A DNA stretch of 64,000 bases. It comes from Litsea cubeba (lineage: Eukaryota > Streptophyta > Magnoliopsida > Laurales > Lauraceae). The stretch spans positions 113,078,833 to 113,142,832 of the forward strand of contig CM022948.1 of the NCBI GenBank assembly GCA_012931725.1, in the 5' to 3' direction. The notes below the pieces were generated by a model. That model was given only the letters and a program-made list of their open reading frames with translations. It searched no databases and had not been told where the DNA came from. Position 1 is the stretch's first letter, and every line of letters begins with the position of its first letter. This document shows, in pieces, positions 57,114-64,000 of the stretch. A program made the translations under genes and the position numbers.

Positions 57114-58526
57114 ATGGCTTCTGGATCAGGATCTGGGCAAGATGACTTTACGGCAGTCACACCCCCTCCTATATCTGAGACCGATGCTAAGTTCGCTGCT
57201 ATTCTGGAGCAGATGGCTAAGAGCCATGAAGCACAGATGGGCATGCAAGCCCAGTTGGTGTTGAGTACTGCACAACTAGCTAAAAGCCAAGAGGCTCAAG
57301 CTAGTATGCATGCTCAGATGCTCAGGATGTTAGAAACTCAGAGCCAGATGCAGGCTCAAATGCAGACATCATCACCAGTTCAACAGCACATTGAACATCA
57401 GGTGGTGAATCAGAACAAGGAGAAGGATCCGAACATCCTGTATGAACAGTTCCGTAAGAGAGGAGCTACTGAGTTCCAAGGCACCGAAGATGTGATGCAA
57501 GCCGATGAATGGCTGGAACACATCGAGGATGTGCTTGATACGGTTGTCTGCACTCTCAAGCAGAGAGTCTCACTGACCTCCTCTATGCTTAGAGGATCAG
57601 CTAACACATGGTGGAGAAGTATCAATGATACATTCAGAACAATGCCGGAAGATGGAATTTGGGAGACTTTCATGAATTACTTTCACAGAAAGTTTGTCCC
57701 AGAACATGTGCAACAGCAGAAGGAAGCAGAATTCCTTAATCTGAAACAAGGTCAGATGACTGTATTTACATATGTGGATACCTTCCTCAAATTATCCAAA
57801 TATGCTCCTGATTTGGTGAATACCGAGGAGAAGAAGATCAAACGGTTTATTATAGGTTTGAACCCAGAATACAAGACAGTAGTAGTAGCTGGTCAGATAC
57901 CTACTACGTTTGATGCTGTTTTGGATAGAGCCTATACCGCTGAAGAGATACAACGAGAAAAGGATGTTGCGAACACTACTCAGAAAAGTAGTGATTCATG
58001 GTACCAGAAGGAAGGACAGTCCAAGAATAAAAAGCAAAAACAAAAGGATAATAGGAATGATAGTACTGATAATCAAGAGAACAAGCCAGTTTGTGAGACT
58101 TGTGGTAAGACTCACAGAACTGAGTTGTGTTGGAGGACTACCGGAGCCTGCTTGGTTTGTGGTTCTCTAGAACACAAGATGGCTCAGTGTCCAAAGAGGA
58201 GGAGAGATGATAGAACCCCTTATCAACAGCCTAATCAAGGACAAGCAGCACTGCCTGCACCTCCTCAGAGATTGGCTTTGCCTTCTCCTCCAGGACAACC
58301 ACCGCAACAACAACAGCAACACGGTCAGCAACGTCCATATCAGATACAACAGCAGCCTAATAGGCCACAGGCAGTTGGATTGGCTTATGCAGTCAATAGA
58401 GAACAGGTTGACGTTGCAATCAATGAAGTTGAAGGTACTGTTCTTGTAGATAATAGACCTACTATAAATAATTTTGATGTGATAGTTGGTATAAATGACT
58501 CGCGAAGAGTTAAGGCTAATTGTTAA
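57114..58526 (+). CDS. Gag protein of the TR-GAG element (intact, 470 aa)
   Basis: Starts MASGSGSGQDDF at the first in-frame ATG; the frame is open a little further upstream without ATG. Residues about 25-100: Gln/Met-rich repeats with the heptad-like SHEAQMGMQAQL and SQEAQASMHAQM, a likely coiled coil. About 130-270: retrotransposon gag domain (ADEWLEHIEDVLD, GSANTWWRSI, FHRKFVPEHVQQQKEAEFLN, IKRFIIGLNPEY). About 345-390: two zinc knuckles, CETCGKTHRTELC and CLVCGSLEHKMAQC. Then a Gln/Pro-rich tail. The end, VEGTVLVDNRP joined to NNFDVIVGI, looks like the start and end of a gypsy protease with the DSG core removed, so the element arose by internal deletion. No frame damage is seen. It would package its own RNA using a helper's enzymes. 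Confidence 0.92.
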   Translation: MASGSGSGQDDFTAVTPPPISETDAKFAAILEQMAKSHEAQMGMQAQLVLSTAQLAKSQEAQASMHAQMLRMLETQSQMQAQMQTSSPVQQHIEHQVVNQNKEKDPNILYEQFRKRGATEFQGTEDVMQADEWLEHIEDVLDTVVCTLKQRVSLTSSMLRGSANTWWRSINDTFRTMPEDGIWETFMNYFHRKFVPEHVQQQKEAEFLNLKQGQMTVFTYVDTFLKLSKYAPDLVNTEEKKIKRFIIGLNPEYKTVVVAGQIPTTFDAVLDRAYTAEEIQREKDVANTTQKSSDSWYQKEGQSKNKKQKQKDNRNDSTDNQENKPVCETCGKTHRTELCWRTTGACLVCGSLEHKMAQCPKRRRDDRTPYQQPNQGQAALPAPPQRLALPSPPGQPPQQQQQHGQQRPYQIQQQPNRPQAVGLAYAVNREQVDVAINEVEGTVLVDNRPTINNFDVIVGINDSRRVKANC

Positions 58527-58660
58527 GTACGAGAATCTTAAGCTGAATTGAGATTCTATAGATTTGTCATAAATCAATCAAGTCACATAGGAAAATTGGT
58601 TTTCGCTTTGATTTCGTATATGATTTGAATTGGTTTTTGCATTCGGAGGACCGAATGATT

Positions 58661-58677
58661 CTAAAAGTTTAGGGGAA
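58661..58677 (+). other. TR-GAG polypurine tract region
   Basis: AGGGGAA directly abuts the 3' LTR start, after AAAAGTTT. This is the expected plus-strand priming site, though short. Confidence 0.6.
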
Positions 58678-60567
58678 TGTTACACATCATCCCCGAGTTA
58701 ATCCTGATTAGTACTAACTAATCGAGCTTAATACAAATTAAGCGTGATTAGTTGACTTAAATGTGATTATGATTAAATTGGATCAAATTGATCTCAAATG
58801 AATGATTATAAGTTAGTAAAATGATTTGCAAGGCATTAAGTTCAATAAGTTGAGATTAGGCTCAAGTGTAAATAAGATGAAGAATGGGGAATAAGTTGCA
58901 AAATGACAACCAAGTGTCATTCATAAAGTTGTCCCAGCACAACTAGCAGAATCCAAATGGTAAGTGTTGCATGTTCCAGCACATTTACAAGGACCAAGAG
59001 CTGGAAGAAGCAATAGAACCCAGATGTCCTTCATGTAAATATCCAACACAAAGTCCAGGTGTTGTTCATTTCATGTCCAGCACAGTGCTCATTATGCAAA
59101 GAACACAACACATCATTCACAAAAACGTTCCAGCAGGAACTGTATCAAGTTTGGGGATTTCTTCGTTTCTTCTTCTTTGTTTTCCCTTGTTTCAGTTGCA
59201 TGCAAGTGGGTTTTGGGAAAGAAGCTTGGCTTGGAGAGATTTTGAGCTCAAATAGTAAGCTATCAAAGGGGTTTTTCTTCCTCAAATCATCAATAGAGGC
59301 AAGTACTTACATGTGTTATAGTTTGTCATATTGTTAGAATTGTTAGAACTCAAGGAAGCCAAAGCTAGAAGTTTGGCTTCAGAAAATTCTGAAACTCGAA
59401 CTAAACTTCTGTGCGTCTGTCGGTTGACCGATCGGTCGACCGACGAGTGAACCGATCCTGTTGTTTTTCAGAAAAATTTAGCCCTCTGGATTTTGGACCG
59501 ACACATCGTCGGTCAGCCGATATGATGAGATCGGTCGACCGACAGGTTGACCGACAATATGAAGACTTAATTCAGTAAATTCCAGCTCTCTGGAATTTGA
59601 ACCGATGCATCATCGGTCAACCGACCTGAAGATCTCGGTCAACCGACAGGTGACCGACGACCTGACCGACGATGTACAGAAATTGCATTTATTAGAAGCC
59701 TAATGTATAAAGGCTGAAATCTGTTAATGTCTAAGCCTTCATAAGTGTAAACTTAGTTTTTCCGAATACATAATTAACAAATGATATTCATCCCAAATAG
59801 TACGTGTATTGGAAAATAAATGTTTCACTCAATTGTTTGGCTTAGAAGTCTGACAAACACTGTTTAGTTACCTCATGAATTTATGAACGCATTACATTGA
59901 ATATGAATTGCATAATGAACCATTTCTGCTGCAGCAGATGTAGAGGTGTTCCGGAACCTCGTGGAAGTTAGTGATCTCTGATCAAGACACTGACGTATTC
60001 CATACTTGAATAAAGAGTGTCCTAGTAGATATCAACTTAATGATATTACTGGATCTGTTATTTTGAATGGTAAAGAATGATTTACATGTTATAAGTATTG
60101 CATTGATTCTTTAGAACTATCATAAACATGTGTGTATTTGTTGAACCGTCGTGTTCATGGTACTATGGATGAATGTCACAGGCCCAGATGCCCATGTCGG
60201 TCCTGCTGAGGCCGCATCGCCAACGGAGGATGGCCGCCCGATACCTCCAGGATGTTTAATCGAGTGGTTATAATCGCAGAGTGCGAAAGAATAATTTTGA
60301 ATGTATATAGTTTTGGAATGTAAATAGAAGTCCCCGTATTGTATTAAATATACGGTGGTTGACTTCCTAGATCATAGTACTGAACTTATGTAATGTATTT
60401 TGTCAATGTATAATTTCCGCCATTGTATACAGTTGACAGGTATTGTATTTGATATCCCTTGTGAGTTTCGTATTAACTTTTGTTAATTCGGAAATTTACA
60501 GGAGTAAGTATGAGCCCGCGACTCGGGTTTGTCCGAGCTAATCAAATCTCGGGACCGAGTCGTGACA
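58678..60567 (+). repeat. TR-GAG 3' LTR
   Basis: 1890 bp, nearly identical to the 5' LTR. Ends GTGACA and is followed by the target duplication AGGTG. Confidence 0.93.
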
Positions 60568-60893
60568 AGGTGCTAGAGTCACAGATGGAAAGCTTAAATT
60601 AGAATGGTTTTCATTACAAATATTGGGCCTGTTGATTTAATTTAGTGGAAGAGATGTTGAGGAGAGAGGAATATAATGCCAGACGTTTTACAAGGGGAAA
60701 ATATGGCAAGGTTGTTGAGAAGGGCAAGCAACAATAATAATAAAAGAATGTTATTAACATCTGATTTATCAACCGTAAAAAGGCAGGGCAAGTCAAATCA
60801 TGCCTTGTGTTATCTCATTAAATTGACGAGCAGAGATAAATCACATCATAATCTCCAACGTTTTTTTTTTCTTTTTTCGCTATAGGAGGGTTC

Positions 60894-62110
60894 CAACTCT
60901 TTGGGCTAGACTAATCCCTCTGGGTCCAAAGGAAAGCAGGGTAAACACCCATGTGGCGCCAAGGTGAAGGTAGTAGTACTGGTAGACTCAACCTTCAATT
61001 CCTGAAAGAGGAGAAAATGTGGGTCGATACCAAGACCTCTAGCTCCGGAAGAGGGAGCAACCATGCCCTGGCCATGCGGCCAAATTACATCATAATCTCC
61101 AAAATCGATCAACCTTTTTTTTATTCTTTTTCTTATAAGAATGATTGCGATGGTTATGGATAACGTCTCTTCATTCACGCAGCAATATCATCTATTGTAA
61201 CCGTGAAGCCAACACAGTAGTTGATCTGCAAAACACAATTCTCCGGTCAAAACATGGGTTGGTTAGAATTGACAACTGAGTTTTTCAAGTAAGAAATGAA
61301 TGGTCCAACCAATCCAACCCTTTGCATTAAATGTTCTTTCTAGAAGGGACGGGCATGCCATCTCTGGTAGAGGATTTCTTGCCCCCAAAGCTGCTAAAAT
61401 CTAGGCAGTTTCAGTAGGTCTGAAGTTTACATCGTTATCTATCGGTTTGTGCATTTCTCTGTCCCTAATTTTGAATTTCCTCACCATGGGTCTCGACACT
61501 AGCATTCTCTTGACCGTTGGGAGAGTTGGATTCGCTACTGAGTCCATTGGCCACTGAGTTGAATAATGAATATCAGTTGAAAAAAACTTTGGCAGCACCC
61601 AACAGTACAGAGATGAATTATAAAAGGATTGATGGAAATGTTAGAAGAAAAAAACAGAGAGAAAGAAGAAGAAAGCAGAGTTTGGAATGGAGGTAACGTG
61701 TCCTGTCTTGGATTATGATAATGGGATCGAGATTTCATGTGATCTCGACACCATATGTCAATTGCATATGGTCACATCAATCATCACATCACCCTGGCTC
61801 ACAATCACAACTGCCAATGGGATGGTTGAGATACTTAGAATGGTTTATTAATTTGTTTCATTAATTAATTTATATTTTCATGATTTATTCATGAGATGAA
61901 TGATATTTTATTTTATGTTTGTACATGATCAATATAAAATGTTATGATGGTTAATGAGATGAACTGGAGCCCACTAGTATATTAAATGTGATCCATGTGT
62001 TTGGATGAGATACACAGAGGAGACATAAATCACAAATCTTATACTTAAATTGATTCACAACAAGTGATGAAATTGGGTATCTCATCTGATAAGATTGCTG
62101 CACTTGTGAA
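60894..62110. other. Spacer between the DRP4 inverted-repeat arms
   Basis: No gene recognised. 61084-61110 (ACATCATAATCTCCAAA then a T run) partly repeats 60843-60870, so the left arm's inner end is partly duplicated here. 61740-61830 has short CATATG/TCACATCA words. Confidence 0.5.
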
Positions 62111-62441
62111 GAACCCTCCTATAGCAAAAAAAAAATAAAGAAAAAGAAAAAAACGTTGGAGATTATGATGTGATTTGGCTATGCGTCGTCCATTTAATGA
62201 GATAACACATGGCACGATTTGACTTGGCCTGCCTTTTTATGGTTGATAAATCAGATGTTAATAACATTATTTTATTATTATTGTTGCTTGCCCTTCTCAA
62301 CAACCTTGCCATATTTGCCCCTTCTAAATGTCTCCCATTATATTCCTATCTACTCAACATCTCTTCCACTAAATTAATTCAATGGGCCCAATATTTGTAA
62401 TGAAAACCATTCTAAGTTAAGCTTTCCATATGTGACTCTGG

Positions 62442-62740
62442 CACCTTGATGCCATTAATGCGGCCACTAAAGAGATTGCAGGTGATGGGAAAGATATCTC
62501 TAACACTCCCCTCACTCTGGTTGTTAAAAGAAAGGTGTCCTAGATCTCACTATGGTTGATTTGCCCGGAATCACTCGTGTTCCAGTTCACGGCCAACCTG
62601 AAAACATATATGAACAAATATCCGACATAATCATGGAATGCATTACCCCCAAAGAGAGTATAATTCTGAATGTGCTATTGGCTACCGTTGATATCCCCAC
62701 ATCTATACTACTAAAGGGATGTATACATTTCCTGGAGTAG
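62442..62740 (+). pseudogene. DRP4-like GTPase fragment in the inverted arm
   Basis: Reads DAINAATKEIAGDGKDISN, NTPLTLVVKRK, then after a one-base loss MVDLPGITRVPVHGQPENIY and QISDIIMECITPKESIILNV, stopping being dynamin at about 62702. It lacks the P-loop and everything after the G3 region. The CACCT at 62442-62446 is the unoccupied target site of the TR-GAG element. Confidence 0.85.
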
Positions 62741-62804
62741 GACAACTAACATGTCTTAGAGATGGACACGTGGCAGCAGTCAGCCTAAAATGGTATTTTG
62801 CTAA

Positions 62805-63031
62805 TCTCTCATTCTCCATCTAAAATTTTTCCATCTCTCCCTCCCTAAAATCTCTCCTTCTCCATGCTAATACAATCCCTAAAATCTCTCATTCTCCATC
62901 TAAAATTTTACTTCCAAGACAACCACACAAAATGGGGAAGAGGAAAATCCCAAATTGTCTCTCATTCTCCATCTAAAATTTCACTTCCAAGACAACCACA
63001 CAAAATGGGGAAGAGGAAAATCCCAAATTGT
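62805..63031. repeat. 74-79-bp tandem repeat, three units
   Basis: TCTCTCATTCTCCATC recurs at 62805, 62884 and 62958. The last two units share TTCCAAGACAACCACACAAA and are almost identical. The first is diverged. Confidence 0.75.
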
Positions 63032-63340
63032 AAAGGATTGAAATATAATCCTTAATTCCATAGAAGAAATCTGTGCTCTCTGTGGGGCTCACTTAGGGCC
63101 TACATCACTGTCAAGGTTGGGACCCACTGATCATCCTAACCAATTCAACAGGAACCCACAAATTTTAATGGCTTAAAAAAAAAGAAACAAATAGAGTGGT
63201 CGATTGTGGGCTCAATTGGTCAGAATGGGTGCAAACCTACATAGACCCATTGTGATTCAGGGAAGATCTCTGTTTTTTATCCATTTGGATATCATCTGCA
63301 CATCTAGCAAGACATTTCTGTCACACCCTCGTGATTTGAT
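63032..63340. other. Intergenic, no gene
   Basis: Short stretch with GGGACCCACTGATC-type words that foreshadow the downstream array. No coding signal. Confidence 0.4.
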
Positions 63341-64000
63341 TAAAATTATTTTATCAATCAATTCATGGGTCCCGGCCCGCATCATTTGAGTTTATGGACG
63401 GTTAGAATAAAGATGGTGGACCCCATTCATCTGGGTCCCACTTAAAAATATTTGGTCAATTTTTTAGGTCTACGATCATTTGATCCTTTGATCTTTTTAA
63501 ATCAATTCATGGGTCCCATCCCGCATAATATGTTTTTTTGGACGGTTAGAATAGAGATGGTGGACCCCATTCATCTGGGGGGTTCCACTTAAATAGGTTA
63601 TGTTTGGTCAATTTATGAGGTCTATGATTATTTGATCCTTTGATCATTTATCTTTGGGGTCCCACTTAAATAAGTTAGATTTGGTCAATTTATGAGGTCT
63701 ATGATCATTTGATCTTTTTCAATCAATTCATGGGTCTCGGCCCACATCATATGATTTTATGGATGGTTAGAATGGAGATGGTGGACCCCATTCATCTGGG
63801 TCTCACTTAAACATATTTGATCAATTTGTTAGGTCTACGATCATTTGATCATTTGATCTTTTTAAATAAATTCATGGGTCATATCCCGCATAATATGGTT
63901 TTATGGACGGTTATAATAAAGATGGTGGACCCCATTCATCATGGGGGTCCCACTTAAATAGGTTATGTTGGGTCAATTTGTGAGGTCTATGGTCATTTAA
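63341..64000. repeat. Higher-order tandem array reaching the window end
   Basis: The word ATTCATGGGTC recurs at about 63361, 63505, 63726 and 63870: spacings 144, 221, 144. Every second unit is 365 bases apart, so the array is built of a 365-bp block containing two 144-bp units plus about 77 extra bases. Each unit holds GGACGGTTAGAAT, GATGGTGGACCCCATTCATC, GGTCCCACTTAAA and GGTCTA(C/T)GATCATTTGATC. It continues past base 64000. Confidence 0.75.

Larger units (their letters stand above)
55030..60567 (+). mobile_element. Complete gag-only LTR retrotransposon (TR-GAG type)
   Basis: LTRs of 1901 bp (55030-56930) and 1890 bp (58678-60567) enclose only 1747 bp. The target duplication AGGTG (55025-55029 and 60568-60572) is perfect, and the uninterrupted site is visible in the inverted arm at 62442-62446 (CACCT). 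The LTRs run TGTTACAC...GTGACA, with roughly 13 substitutions and five short indels by eye, so insertion was recent. A primer-binding site and an intact gag are present; RT, RNase H and integrase are absent. It must rely on proteins of a related gypsy element. Confidence 0.95.
54768..62702. repeat. Inverted repeat of a DRP4-like 5' fragment and its upstream DNA
   Basis: Left arm: 54768-55029 plus 60573-60893, originally continuous and now split by the TR-GAG element. Right arm, reversed: 62111-62702. Matching landmarks are GAACCCTCCTATAGC (62111; reverse at about 60879-60893), the ...TCTTCCACTAAATTAA... block and the dynamin words through CCCCACAT, where homology stops at both arms (54768 and 62702). 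The spacer is 60894-62110. The arms are about 590 bp with scattered differences. A transcript across the spacer could fold back. Confidence 0.85.

Overview
The window is nuclear plant DNA: AT-rich, made of decayed coding fragments with plant-type introns, and packed with plant transposable elements. No intact host gene is visible. Frequent GGGACCCAC/GTGGACCCC-rich repeats and the copia and gypsy families suggest a large-genome angiosperm, but the species cannot be fixed from the sequence.

Layout. 1-4676: the end of a long LTR, a primer-binding site and a decayed gag-protease-RT start of a Ty3/gypsy element, cut off abruptly. 4718-16604: two head-to-tail copies (A and B) of a Helitron-like element. 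Both end in a hairpin followed by CTAG. They carry host gene scraps: an ULTRAPETALA-like SAND-domain piece in both, and ARGONAUTE4-like PAZ-region exons in B. A third partial copy (C) lies at 49668-50505. 16605-18040 and 36715-38050 are a second duplicated family. 21397-27312: a complete but coding-defective copia element (Copia-1) with near-identical LTRs. 30373-32838: a beta-amylase gene fragment folded into a long inverted repeat. 32838-36045: a MULE carrying a FAR1-like transposase region followed by an OTU-protease domain, broken by a hAT-type MITE and an RTE-type LINE. 38590-47173: a second copia element (Copia-2) whose gag is split by a third, Copia-3, which keeps only RT and RNase H in one long open frame.

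50510-64000: an element with inverted ends built from GGTCGATATCGACC palindromes, then a decayed dynamin-related protein 4 (DRP4)-like gene on the minus strand. Part of that gene is repeated in inverted orientation at 62111-62702. One arm of this inverted repeat was hit by a young gag-only LTR retrotransposon (55030-60567, TR-GAG type) with a 5-bp target duplication and an intact 470-residue gag. The other arm preserves the empty site. The window ends in a higher-order tandem array of about 144-bp units.

The genes do not form a pathway. The common theme is capture, inversion and nested insertion of gene fragments: captured AGO4-like exons, and two inverted gene-fragment loci (beta-amylase, DRP4-like) that could give hairpin RNA if transcribed. 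Relative ages can be read from the nesting: Copia-3 is younger than Copia-2; the small Helitron is younger than the A/B duplication; the TR-GAG is younger than the DRP4 inverted repeat.
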